Source of the DNA: Bacteroidota bacterium
GTDB lineage: Bacteria > Bacteroidota > Ignavibacteria > Tepidaquicellales > Tepidaquicellaceae
Length of the DNA stretch: 40,124 nt
Direction of reading: 5' to 3'
Assembly (NCBI GenBank): GCA_018266875.1
Contig: JAFDZR010000040.1
Location: 1-40,124 of the forward strand
Shown here: piece by piece, positions 8,790 through 16,480 of the stretch
Position numbering within the stretch: position 1 is the first letter of the stretch
Layout: each line of letters starts with the position of its first letter
Program-made: the position numbers and the translations under genes
Notes under the pieces: model-generated
The model's database searches: none
Told to the model about the DNA's origin: nothing
What the model saw: the letters and a program-made list of their open reading frames with translations, nothing else

Positions 8790-10151
8790 TCAGTTTGATT
8801 CAACAGTTACTTCTGCTTTGACTTCTGTTTTTGGAATCAGCGCCGGCCAGTAAGCTACAACATCTGATGGCTTTGGTCTTCCCCCTGCAAAACCAGTCAC
8901 GCCGGGAGGTCCTGTCAGAATCAGCGGGGCGATCTCTTTTCCGAATCTTTCAATTGATTTTCTGTCCTGTGATCTGACCGCGATCCGCAATACGACTTCA
9001 TTCAGATCATCAAAAGTTTCCGCTATCGGACCGTGACACGCATTGTAACCCTGAAACTCTGTTCTGATCTCATCGAATTTCAATCCGAGATCCTCGAGTC
9101 TTTTTCTGAGTATCTGATCGGCCGCTTTTGCTTTTTCGAGAGCATCAGGCCAGCAGTAGGTAAGAGAGCCCGCAGCGCTGTATCCATCGGAATAGGACAT
9201 TGAAACTTTATAAAATGGAGTTGCAGGAAGTCCTTTTACCCCGAAAACTTTAACTCTGTTCTCTCCGGCATCTTCCAGATGAATTGAGGTGAAATCAGCA
9301 ATACAGTCAGGAGTTATATAATCCTTGGGATCACCAATTTCATAAACAAGCTGTTCACTGACTGTTTCAATGCTTACCCGCCCTCCGGTATTTTCGTGTT
9401 TTGTAATAATGACTTCACCGTTAGGAAATGCTTCTGCGATCGGAAATCCTATCCGTGCAAGGTCAGGAATACTCTTCCAGTCCCCGAGAAAATTCCCGCC
9501 GCTTGCCTGTCCGCCGCATTCCAGAATATGACCTGCGACAGTTCCGGCTGCCATGAGATCCCAGTTGTTCATATCCCATCCGAATTCATATATCATCGGG
9601 GCAAGCGTAAGTCCCGTATCGGTGACTCTTCCCGTGATCACAATGTCAGCACCCTGTTTCAGACATTCTACAACAGGCGCTGCGCCGAGATACACATTAG
9701 CGCTGAGAATTTTATCTCTGACAGTTTTTACGGATTCACCTGTCTCCATATTCTTCAGTTCAATTCCTTTTGAAACAAGTTCGTCAATGTCGTTAAGAAT
9801 ATTATCACCCTGTACAATACCGATCTTGATACCTTTTATGCCGGCTTTTTCAGCGGCGTTAAAGATCGCATCACGGCATGCAACAGGATTTACACCGCCT
9901 CCGTTTGTGATGACTTTAATATTTTTCTGTTTTATTACCGGGAGAAGTTTTTCCATAAGAGGCGGAATGTCACGGGCATATCCGAAATCAGGATCTTTTA
10001 ATTTCTGTTTCTGAAGAATTGACATGGTAACTTCTGCAAGATAATCCATCATAATGTAATCAACCGGTCCGCCTGTAGCCTGTTTATAAGGAGCGTCCAC
10101 CAGGTCGCCCCAGAATCCCTGACCGGAAGCTATTCGAATTCTATCTTTCAT
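8790..10151 (-). CDS. AtuA-like (DUF1446) family protein
   Basis: 453 residues when started at the ATG at 10151 (the open frame extends to 10202 but the family begins at about IRIASGQGFWGD). It belongs to the acyclic terpene utilization AtuA/DUF1446 family, seen in ITNGGGVNPVACRDA, VYLGAAPVVECLKQGADIVITGRVTDTGL (quoted in part as GADIVITGRVTDTGL) and VAGHILECGGQASGGNF. AtuA in Pseudomonas is part of citronellol/geranyl degradation, but its reaction is not established, and no other atu genes (acyl-CoA carboxylase, dehydrogenases) are nearby, so that role should not be transferred. It is the first gene of a five-gene minus-strand run and diverges from nadA. Confidence 0.85.
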   Translation of the reverse strand: MKDRIRIASGQGFWGDLVDAPYKQATGGPVDYIMMDYLAEVTMSILQKQKLKDPDFGYARDIPPLMEKLLPVIKQKNIKVITNGGGVNPVACRDAIFNAAEKAGIKGIKIGIVQGDNILNDIDELVSKGIELKNMETGESVKTVRDKILSANVYLGAAPVVECLKQGADIVITGRVTDTGLTLAPMIYEFGWDMNNWDLMAAGTVAGHILECGGQASGGNFLGDWKSIPDLARIGFPIAEAFPNGEVIITKHENTGGRVSIETVSEQLVYEIGDPKDYITPDCIADFTSIHLEDAGENRVKVFGVKGLPATPFYKVSMSYSDGYSAAGSLTYCWPDALEKAKAADQILRKRLEDLGLKFDEIRTEFQGYNACHGPIAETFDDLNEVVLRIAVRSQDRKSIERFGKEIAPLILTGPPGVTGFAGGRPKPSDVVAYWPALIPKTEVKAEVTVESN

Positions 10152-10313
10152 CTTTTTGTTTGAATTTATGAACAAATTAATTAAATAAACTTTGTGTAAC
10201 AATTTATTAATAAATAGAAAATTATCAGAGTATCATTTCAGTAGAATCAGGATCCTGAAAAAGGAATAAAATTTATTTATTAAATGTTTTCATTAATTCT
10301 TATTTTACCATAT

Positions 10314-11306
10314 ATGGAAAAAACAATAAATTCAACAAAAGCAAATAAACTCAGATTTGACGGGATAAAGCCCATTGATCTGTCGATCGATATCACAGAA
10401 GAGATTAAGAAGCTGAAGAAAGAAATGAATGCTGTAATACTCGCTCACTATTATCAGGAGTCTGAAATACAGGACCTCGCTGATTTTATAGGAGACAGTC
10501 TTCAGCTTTCTCAGCAGGCTGCAGAAACCAAAGCGGATGTAATTGTTTTTGCAGGAGTTCATTTTATGGCTGAGACGGCAAAGATACTTAATCCGGACAA
10601 ACCTGTTCTGTTGCCGGATCTGAACGCCGGCTGCTCTCTTGCGGAGGGATGTCCTGCTCCGATGCTGAAAAAGTTCAGGGAAAAATATCCGGATCATATT
10701 CTTATCAGTTACATTAACTGCACCGCCGAAGTGAAAGCTTTATCCGACATCATATGCACTTCATCAAATGCGGTAAAGATCGTTCAGCAGATTCCCGAAG
10801 AACAAAAGATAATCTTTGCGCCTGACAGAAACCTGGGGAGGTATGTAATGAAAAAGTCCGGAAGAGATATGGTATTATGGCAGGGAGCGTGTATAGTGCA
10901 TGAGACGTTCAGCGATAAAAAAATTAACAGACTGAAGTTTGAAAATCCTGATGCATTATTGATTGCGCATCCTGAGTGTGAAGAAGCGGTTCTTAATAAT
11001 GCCGATTACATTGGTTCAACAAGCGGATTACTGAATTTCGTGACGGAATCGGAGAGAACGGAATTTATAGTAGCGACAGAACCAGGGATCATTCATCAGA
11101 TGCAGCTCAGGAATCCTCATAAAAAATTCATTCCCGCTCCGCCGGAATCAAACTGCAACTGCAACGAATGTCCATATATGAAACTGAATACACTTGAAAA
11201 ACTTTATCTGTGCATGAGGGACAGAAAACCCGAAATAAAGTTAGAGGAAGAAATTCTTAAAAAATCCCTGAAGCCGCTTGAGAGAATGCTTGAAATGAGC
11301 AGATAA
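10314..11306 (+). CDS. nadA: Quinolinate synthase NadA
   Basis: Makes quinolinate from iminoaspartate and dihydroxyacetone phosphate, using a [4Fe-4S] cluster, for NAD synthesis. 330 residues from the ATG at 10314; an upstream in-frame ATG at 10284 would add ten residues that do not look like NadA. Visible motifs are [31 protein letters not shown], the three cluster cysteines in LNAGCS, AHPEC and the CNCNECPYM region near the C-terminus, and TSGLL. Length and cysteine placement are normal. No nadB or nadC is adjacent, so the rest of the pathway is elsewhere or iminoaspartate comes from an aspartate dehydrogenase. Confidence 0.95.
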   Translation: MEKTINSTKANKLRFDGIKPIDLSIDITEEIKKLKKEMNAVILAHYYQESEIQDLADFIGDSLQLSQQAAETKADVIVFAGVHFMAETAKILNPDKPVLLPDLNAGCSLAEGCPAPMLKKFREKYPDHILISYINCTAEVKALSDIICTSSNAVKIVQQIPEEQKIIFAPDRNLGRYVMKKSGRDMVLWQGACIVHETFSDKKINRLKFENPDALLIAHPECEEAVLNNADYIGSTSGLLNFVTESERTEFIVATEPGIIHQMQLRNPHKKFIPAPPESNCNCNECPYMKLNTLEKLYLCMRDRKPEIKLEEEILKKSLKPLERMLEMSR

Positions 11307-11312
11307 TAAATT

Positions 11313-11692
11313 CTATTCCGTTAAATAAGCCGGATTCTGTATCCTTTAAAAAGGATGACGATCATTTATCTTAACTTTACATTACTGCAAAGTTTTTTGC
11401 GACCTACCCCGGGAATATAAGAATCGGACAGAGATTCAATTCCCTATACATGGTCTTGCTCCGAAAGAGGTTTGTAAATCCCGGAGATCACTCTCCGGAT
11501 GGTAGGCTCTTACCCTGCCTTTTCACCCTTATCCCGGTAAACCGGGACGGTATATTTTCTGTTACACTTTCTGTAATTAAGTCTTGCGAAATAATTACCC
11601 GGGATTATCTCCCGGCTTTCCTGTCCGAGTGGAGTCCGGACTTTCCTCACATCCTGCAAAACAGGACAGCGCGATCGTCTATAACGGAATAG
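11313..11692 (-). ncRNA. rnpB: RNase P RNA
   Basis: The catalytic RNA of RNase P, which trims tRNA 5' ends, bacterial A-type. On the minus strand the 5' conserved block GAGGAAAGTCCGGACTCC, then ACAGAAAATATACCG, GGGTGAAAAGGCAGGGTAAG with AGCCTACC, and the 3' block ACAGAATCCGGCTTA all appear in order. The ends are set by helix P1: CTATTCCGTTA at the 5' end (11682-11692) pairs perfectly with TAACGGAATAG at the 3' end (11313-11323). Helix P2 pairs GACGATC (11673-11679) with GATCGTC (11357-11363). About 380 nt, normal size. It lies just downstream of the RNase HI gene. Confidence 0.97.
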
Positions 11693-11735
11693 TATTTATT
11701 AAAGAACGGTAAAATATAATTAATTTGCTTAAAGG

Positions 11736-12158
11736 TTATTGCTTTTTCAATTCATTTAAAGCTTCATTGGCGAGTTTGTCTGCTAACCTGTTTTTCTCCC
11801 TTGGTATGTGAGTGATAATGTATTTCTTCTTTAATTTGTTCAGTTCCGAAAAAAATTCCCCCGATAATTTTATCATGTCAGGATTTTTTATTTTATATTC
11901 TCCCCTGACCTGCTTTACTATGAGTTCGCTGTCACAGTAAAAATTTATATGTTCAAATTCGAGATCAATGTCTTTAAGGATTCTAACGCTTTCTATCAGG
12001 GCTCTATATTCCGCTGAATTGTTCGTTCCCTTACCTATGTATTTCTTAAAATCCAGAATAAGTTCATTCTTCTCATCTGAAATTACTATTCCTATCGCCG
12101 ATTCACCCGGATTTCCCCTTGAGGCTCCGTCAGTGAAAACATTTACGTATCCTTTCAT
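11736..12158 (-). CDS. Ribonuclease HI family protein
   Basis: A 140-residue RNase H that cuts the RNA strand of RNA-DNA hybrids. The four catalytic acids are visible: D10 in FTDGASRGNPG, E50 in NNSAEYRAL, D76 in CDSELIVKQ and D127 in RLADKLANEA. It lacks the basic protrusion of E. coli RnhA and is closer to the short RNase HI group found in Bacillus, actinobacteria and archaea. The ATG follows the zinc-ribbon gene's TGA with no spacer, so the two are co-translated. rnpB begins 43 bases beyond its stop on the same strand. Confidence 0.93.
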   Translation of the reverse strand: MKGYVNVFTDGASRGNPGESAIGIVISDEKNELILDFKKYIGKGTNNSAEYRALIESVRILKDIDLEFEHINFYCDSELIVKQVRGEYKIKNPDMIKLSGEFFSELNKLKKKYIITHIPREKNRLADKLANEALNELKKQ

Positions 12159-13112
12159 TCAGGATTGGTCATTATTCTGAAGTTCTTCGGATATCAGAAT
12201 CCTTCCGCAGGACTGACATGTGAAAATTCTTTCGGCAGTCTTTATCTCAATAACCCTCTGGGGAGGAATTGAATTGTAACACCCCGAGCAGTTTCCTTTT
12301 CTGACTATGGCAGTAGCTTCGCCTTTGTAGGAACCGTTAATCCTTTCATAAAGAGAAACATATTTCGGTTCCAGTGTTTTAAGAAGCGCATCTCTTTTTT
12401 CTTTTAATGCAGATTCATCCTGCATGTACTGTTTGTTCAGTTCGTTAAGCTGCGCCTGTTTTTCCTTCAGATCATCTGAAAGTTCTTTAATGCTGCTTTC
12501 ATAAGTATCTGTATTCGAATTCAGACCGTCCACCTCTTTGTCAATTTCTTTTATTTTATTTTCATTCTTGCTTACTGAATCGAATAATGCTTCTATTGCT
12601 TTTGTGATCTCGTCGTATTCAGTATTTGATCTTACATTGAATTTCTGTTCGTCATATTTGCTTATCCTTTCTTCGTATGAGGAATTCTCGTCAAGCAGCG
12701 AATTTTTTTCATCAGTTAGATTAGAAAGTCTTTCTTTTTTGTCATTAAGTTTTCCTGTTATAACATCAAGTTTTTCCTGAATTGAATTAATTTCAAAAGG
12801 AAGATCCCCTTTTTCTTCTTCTATTTCAGCAAGTTCAGAATCTATTTCTCTGAGCTGAAGAAAAACTTTCAGGGTATCGGTCATTTTTGGCGTATCTGAT
12901 TCCTCCTCGGCTGATTCATAATTATAAAAAACAGCAGGTGAATCATCTTCGCTTTCCAGTGTTTCGTCAGTTGAGGGATTCTCCGAGACATTCTTTATTT
13001 CGGAAACAGGATCTGAATTTTCGGATTTTATGTATTCATTCTCCGGTGTGTGTTTTTCATCATCATTTGAACCATCATTAATAATATCAGGATTATTGTT
13101 TTCTGTCATCAT
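12159..13112 (-). CDS. C4-type zinc ribbon coiled-coil protein (CT398/DUF164 type)
   Basis: 317 residues. The first ~75 residues are acidic and low-complexity, then a long antiparallel coiled coil (about 80-250, starting at LKVFLQLREIDSELAEIEEE) leads to a C-terminal zinc ribbon with GNCSGCYNSIPPQ and FTCQSCGR. Homologues are widespread and often sit next to RNase HI and Nif3-family genes, as here; in Chlamydia the family member CT398 binds sigma-54 and flagellar/secretion parts, but the general role is unknown. The start overlaps the stop of the Nif3-like gene (ATGA); a second ATG three bases on is equally possible. The acidic N-terminal extension is longer than in most relatives I know. Confidence 0.88.
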   Translation of the reverse strand: MMTENNNPDIINDGSNDDEKHTPENEYIKSENSDPVSEIKNVSENPSTDETLESEDDSPAVFYNYESAEEESDTPKMTDTLKVFLQLREIDSELAEIEEEKGDLPFEINSIQEKLDVITGKLNDKKERLSNLTDEKNSLLDENSSYEERISKYDEQKFNVRSNTEYDEITKAIEALFDSVSKNENKIKEIDKEVDGLNSNTDTYESSIKELSDDLKEKQAQLNELNKQYMQDESALKEKRDALLKTLEPKYVSLYERINGSYKGEATAIVRKGNCSGCYNSIPPQRVIEIKTAERIFTCQSCGRILISEELQNNDQS

Positions 13113-13732
13113 ATTAAATTTATAAGTTTGAAGTTATTCTCTTTAATTGTTAGTATATATTTAATGTCAAAGTATTTTGCAGATTCGGAAAGTCCGTTGT
13201 TGAAAGTAAGATCAGTAACTAGCAGTTTGCCGAGTTTAATGTCAGCTTCAGGTATGTCAACTGTTATTCTTTTGTTTATTTTTTCAAACACGTTTTTCAC
13301 TTTTATGCCTTTTTTAAAGCTGAACACTTTCCCGTTTACTTTATCCTCAAGTTTTATAAAATCATAAATCTCGTAAGCTGTTTCTTCATAAGGATGGCAG
13401 CGGAGCATTGATTCTATTATCGCCGGAATCTTTTCTGAGCAGCATTCCATTTCGAGTTTTATTTCTTTTTCAAAACTAACTTTACCTCTTTTTCCTGAAA
13501 AAGGATCTGCAGTTTTACCGGGTATGAAAGTACCGGTTCCGTTTGTCCTGAACGAACAGCCGCTGTATTTACCGATCACTCCGGCTCCTGCAGCGGACAT
13601 TGCGGAATAGACTTTTTCAGCATGAGAATCGGGAACAAACAATACTATCTTCTTTCGTTTTTTTATCAGATAAAAATTATTCTCGGATAATATATCTCTT
13701 TGGGTGAATAATTTTCTGAAATCGGTATTCAT
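13109..13732 (-). CDS. Reduced Nif3-family protein (insert domain plus degenerate C-terminal lobe)
   Basis: 207 residues from the ATG at 13732 (a GTG at 13744 is also in frame). The first ~110 residues match the PII/CutA-like insert domain of long Nif3 proteins (YqfO type): VLFVPDSHAEKVYSAM, GAGVIGKYSGCSFRTNGTGTF, then RCHPYEETAYEIYDF. The remaining ~85 residues look like the second Nif3 lobe, but where the family has a metal-binding region (GD at the end of the ITGD strand and the DxGH motif) this protein has ILTIKENNFKLINLI. The N-terminal lobe, which carries other metal ligands, is absent. So the dinuclear metal centre cannot form as in normal Nif3. It keeps the usual position ahead of the zinc-ribbon and RNase HI genes, with an ATGA overlap. 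Confidence 0.8.
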   Translation of the reverse strand: MNTDFRKLFTQRDILSENNFYLIKKRKKIVLFVPDSHAEKVYSAMSAAGAGVIGKYSGCSFRTNGTGTFIPGKTADPFSGKRGKVSFEKEIKLEMECCSEKIPAIIESMLRCHPYEETAYEIYDFIKLEDKVNGKVFSFKKGIKVKNVFEKINKRITVDIPEADIKLGKLLVTDLTFNNGLSESAKYFDIKYILTIKENNFKLINLI

Positions 13733-13746
13733 AAATTTTTGCACAT

Positions 13747-13780
13747 AAAAAAAAGTGTATCTTTATCGGATACACTTTTT
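13747..13780 (-). terminator. Hairpin with T tract between metF and the Nif3-like gene
   Basis: AAAAAGTGTATC (13750-13761) and GATACACTTTTT (13769-13780) are perfect 12-bp arms with a 7-base loop. Read on the minus strand the A tract at 13747-13754 becomes the T tract, so it should end transcripts from metF (stop at 13932), 150 bases upstream. It ends only 15 bases before the start of the Nif3-like gene, so any promoter of that operon must overlap it; it could equally act as an attenuator. Confidence 0.8.
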
Positions 13781-13931
13781 ATCTGGCTCTTTCTTTCCGG
13801 AATCAGGCTTGTTGTTTTTATTCAGCCAAAATTCACTGAAAATATAATTATAAAAAATTAATTCGTTTCTTAATTTCATTTGCTTAAAATATGCACGGCA
13901 ATTTATAAAAACAAGTTACTAAAAACTGTTT

Positions 13932-14882
13932 TCATAATTTGAGTTTCATCATTAGCTTGTCAATTGGTTTTGAACTCTGCATAATGTAAAAATGAAGCGA
14001 AGGGACACCGTTGTTCAGTAAATCTTCGGATTGTTTCAATGCCCACTCAACTCCGATATCCATGACATGTTCGGGTTTTGCCTCCAGTACTTCATTTGAG
14101 AGTTCATCAGGTATTTCAACGAAAAAACTTTTCGGAATCGAATTCAGATGATTTTTTGAAGTGAGTATTTTCAATCCCGGGATAATCGGAACCTTGATGC
14201 CTGAAGCCCTGCATTTTTCTACATAATCCAGATAATGCTTATTATTGAAAAACATCTGAGTGACAATGTAGTCAGCGCCGAGATCTATTTTGTTTTTTGC
14301 AATTTTAATGTCCGTATTCAGATTAGGAGCCTCAAAATGTTTCTCCGGATATCCCCCGATACCTATGCAGAAATTAGTCGGCGCTGCGTCAAGCAGATCT
14401 TCCTCAAGATATTTACCGGCATTCATGTCTGAGATCTGTTTCACCAGATCAGTTGCATAAATATTCGAAGTTCTCCCTTCGGGAATGGGTTTCTTGAAGC
14501 TCAGCTCATCTCCCCTTACTGCAAGCACATTCTGTATGCCGAGATAATTCAGTTCAATAAGTGCGTCTTCGGTTTCCTCTTTTGTAAAGCCGTTGCATAA
14601 GATATGCGGTACGGTATCAATGTTATATTTATTCTGAATAGCAACGCTAATTCCAATCGTACCCGGTCGTTTTCTTTTAACTTTCTTTTTAATTCCGGAG
14701 GGGGTTTCTTCATACTGAACCTGTGCTGAATGGGAAGTTACATCTATGAACGGCGGATTATATTTTATCAGCGCATCGATGGAATTAAACAGTACATTTA
14801 TATCTCCGCCTCTGGGCAAAGGAAGAATCTCAAAACTGATCAGAGGGTTTTTAGCTTTGTCTAAATGTTCTATGACTTTCAT
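13932..14882 (-). CDS. metF: 5,10-methylenetetrahydrofolate reductase MetF
   Basis: FAD-dependent TIM-barrel enzyme that reduces 5,10-methylene-THF to 5-methyl-THF for methionine synthesis. 316 residues, the bacterial single-domain length. Visible features are the catalytic glutamate in SFEILPLPRGG (about residue 18), FIDVTSHSAQ, the substrate/FAD region ILCNGFT and NVLAVRGDE, FCIGIGGYPEKH, DYIVTQMFFNNKHYLDY and VPIIPGLKIL. The start ATG directly follows a perfect hairpin (14889-14908). No SAM or folate riboswitch is seen in the 50-bp leader. No other methionine genes adjoin. Confidence 0.95.
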   Translation of the reverse strand: MKVIEHLDKAKNPLISFEILPLPRGGDINVLFNSIDALIKYNPPFIDVTSHSAQVQYEETPSGIKKKVKRKRPGTIGISVAIQNKYNIDTVPHILCNGFTKEETEDALIELNYLGIQNVLAVRGDELSFKKPIPEGRTSNIYATDLVKQISDMNAGKYLEEDLLDAAPTNFCIGIGGYPEKHFEAPNLNTDIKIAKNKIDLGADYIVTQMFFNNKHYLDYVEKCRASGIKVPIIPGLKILTSKNHLNSIPKSFFVEIPDELSNEVLEAKPEHVMDIGVEWALKQSEDLLNNGVPSLHFYIMQSSKPIDKLMMKLKL

Positions 14883-14888
14883 AATCAG

Positions 14889-14908
14889 AAAACGGTTAAA
14901 ACCGTTTT
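14889..14908 (-). terminator. Perfect hairpin just before metF
   Basis: AAAACGGT (14889-14896) and ACCGTTTT (14901-14908) form an 8-bp stem with a TAAA loop. On the minus strand it lies 25 bases after the stop of the propeller gene and ends 7 bases before the metF start. The stem ends in four Ts only, so it may be a weak terminator of the upstream gene or a structure covering the metF translation start. Confidence 0.5.
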
Positions 14909-14932
14909 ACACAATTCCTTTCTTTTTTAAAA

Positions 14933-15919
14933 TTATTTTGTTGCGCAAGGCTGAAGATTGAATCCTCCGTCAGCTATTATTTCGGAAATGCCGGTTTTAG
15001 TATTAACTATCCCGATACTGATCCTGGTATCACTTCCGGCATCATATACAATTTTGTCATCATCAAGCCACTGGAACGTTCCGACATTTCCACCTTTTAC
15101 ATCAAGATTTTTTTTGTCGCTGCCGTCCGTATTCATTGTGTAAAGATCCACATTATTATCTGAAATTACAACGAATGCAATTTTCTTTCCGTCCGGGGAA
15201 AATCTCGGCACATTCGCGCTTGTAATTCCTTTGGTCAGAGCGGTTTCCTTTCCGTTCTCATAAATCCTAACTGTGCCGTTCAGATTGTTATCGAAACTGG
15301 CATAGGCAATTTTCTTTCCGTCAGGTGAAATATCCGGTTCAAGGTTTGCATCGTTGTTCATGCTGATTTTCTTTATGTAATTATCCGATTCATCCTCAAG
15401 GTCCGCTGACATTATGGTTTTAACTCCGTCCAGAAATGCCGAATAAATTACTTTCTTTCCGTCCGGCGACAGTACCTGCATATTAGAATAGGATCCGTCA
15501 GTTATGATCTCCGGCTGTGCCCCGAACTGCGTCGTATCAATTACAAATATTGACAGCACATCGTCTTCTTCGGTGTTGAACATTATTTCATTTCCGTCAG
15601 GCATAAATGAAGGATATATTCCGTTCCATACCAAAAAAGTATAGTCGGAATAAAGATTATCAACATTTCTTATCAAATATACAAATCCCTTGTCAGAGTA
15701 AAAAACTATCTGCTTCCCGTCGGGAGACCACCTTGGTTTCATGCAGTTTTCATTGATATTGGTGAGTTGTTTTTTATCTGAACCGTCTTCATTCATGACG
15801 AAAATCTGTATAAATGCTGAAGTGCCCTGATCAGAGCAGTAAGCGATTTTCTTCTTCTGCGCAAACGTTACTGACGCTGCTGTTAATAATATTACGATAA
15901 ACAGATTTATTCTGAACAT
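14933..15919 (-). CDS. TolB-like WD40/PD40 beta-propeller, exported
   Basis: 328 residues with a signal peptide (MFRINLFIVILLTAASVTFA, residues 1-20). The mature part is a six-bladed TolB-like propeller built of PD40 repeats: MKPRWSPDGKQIVFYSD, MQVLSPDGKKVIYSAF, EPDISPDGKKIAYASF and VPRFSPDGKKIAFVVI. It lacks the N-terminal domain of true TolB and no tol-pal genes are nearby, so it is a periplasmic or surface propeller of unknown partner rather than TolB. It is 50 bases before metF on the same strand but a hairpin lies between. Confidence 0.85.
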   Translation of the reverse strand: MFRINLFIVILLTAASVTFAQKKKIAYCSDQGTSAFIQIFVMNEDGSDKKQLTNINENCMKPRWSPDGKQIVFYSDKGFVYLIRNVDNLYSDYTFLVWNGIYPSFMPDGNEIMFNTEEDDVLSIFVIDTTQFGAQPEIITDGSYSNMQVLSPDGKKVIYSAFLDGVKTIMSADLEDESDNYIKKISMNNDANLEPDISPDGKKIAYASFDNNLNGTVRIYENGKETALTKGITSANVPRFSPDGKKIAFVVISDNNVDLYTMNTDGSDKKNLDVKGGNVGTFQWLDDDKIVYDAGSDTRISIGIVNTKTGISEIIADGGFNLQPCATK

Positions 15920-16114
15920 ATAAATTTTAATTGAATAACTTCAAAAATACGCAACTTATTTTTCTAATTAAAGAGATTAAAAAAGTTGATGTGGATTAAT
16001 AGAATTTTATCTAGCAGGAACATTCAGATAAACAGTAATTTTTCCATACAGGTTTAAATATTTCGAGGTATTTTTTTTATTTCATTAAAACCGGATTGTC
16101 ACTGATATATTATC

Positions 16115-16162
16115 CCAATACTGTCCAAAATAATTTTTAATCATAAGAAATACTTTAATATT
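16115..16162 (-). repeat. 48-bp dispersed repeat, copy 2
   Basis: Matches bases 1-48 in inverted orientation at 46 of 48 positions. It sits 49 bases before a cluster of palindromes, so the 48-bp block may be one end of a larger intergenic element whose other copy extends beyond the left edge of the window. Confidence 0.8.
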
Positions 16163-16210
16163 TATAATCCTTTAAACTTATTAATATATTTTTTCAAACT
16201 ATCCGCCTGT

Positions 16211-16335
16211 GAATTATTGCCGTTAAGAATTCGTGATAAATTGCGTCAATAAAATTTCCCTGTCCGGGAAATTTGCACAGCAAATTTTGAGCTGGAAATT
16301 TTATCGCAATTTAACACGAATTTAGGCAATTATTC
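16211..16335. repeat. Long imperfect inverted repeat (MITE-like or structured intergenic unit)
   Basis: The left arm (16211-16259) and the right arm (16294-16335, read backward) share GAATTATTGCC versus GAATAATTGCC, ATTCGTG, TAAATTGCG and AAAATTTCC, separated by small gaps. A perfect inner hairpin lies in the middle: AAATTTG (16269-16275) and CAAATTT (16281-16287) around CACAG. No target-site duplication or transposase was found, so its mobile nature is only an inference. Confidence 0.7.
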
Positions 16336-16336
16336 A

Positions 16337-16352
16337 TCCCGAGTTCTCGGGA
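16337..16352. repeat. Short perfect palindrome
   Basis: TCCCGAG (16337-16343), TT, CTCGGGA (16346-16352). It stands two bases beyond the large inverted repeat, in otherwise A+T-rich DNA, and is probably part of the same element. Confidence 0.65.
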
Positions 16353-16365
16353 CGACTTTTCTTTT

Positions 16366-16397
16366 GTACTTTCTTTTCGTCGTACAAAAGAAAGTAC
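16366..16397. repeat. GTACTTTCTTTT palindrome
   Basis: GTACTTTCTTTT (16366-16377) and AAAAGAAAGTAC (16386-16397) are perfect 12-bp arms. A shifted alternative pairing, CTTTTGTAC (16361-16369) with GTACAAAAG (16382-16390), overlaps it. There is no T tract, so it does not look like a terminator. Similar AAAGAAAGTAC-rich palindromes recur between genes in many Bacteroidota genomes in my general experience, but no search was possible. Confidence 0.7.
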
Positions 16398-16480
16398 GTT
16401 TACTCCAGTAAATTTTAATTTCTTATACTAAACTTATTGACACAATTGATCTATTAGAGAAATGCTTTGAAAATTACGGG

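Larger units (their letters stand above)
15920..16480. other. Gene-free 561-bp region with repeats
   Basis: No convincing gene on either strand. It holds the second copy of the 48-bp repeat (16115-16162), a large imperfect inverted repeat (16211-16335) and two further palindromes (16337-16352, 16366-16397), described separately. The rest is A+T-rich without recognised features. Both flanking genes are on the minus strand. Confidence 0.75.

Noticed and set aside
9396-10014. Two long open frames (125 and 153 codons) on the plus strand
   Set aside because: They are antisense shadows of the DUF1446 gene, which has strong family motifs; their translations show no recognisable protein features.
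11450-11692. 80-codon open frame on the plus strand
   Set aside because: It lies wholly inside rnpB, whose conserved blocks and P1/P2 helices explain the sequence on the other strand.
14883-14932. A SAM-type riboswitch upstream of metF
   Set aside because: The leader is only 50 bases and contains just one simple hairpin; none of the conserved SAM riboswitch cores is present.
16366-16397. The 12-bp palindrome as a terminator of the ABC exporter operon
   Set aside because: Neither strand has a T tract after the stem, and it lies about 85 bases past the stop codon.
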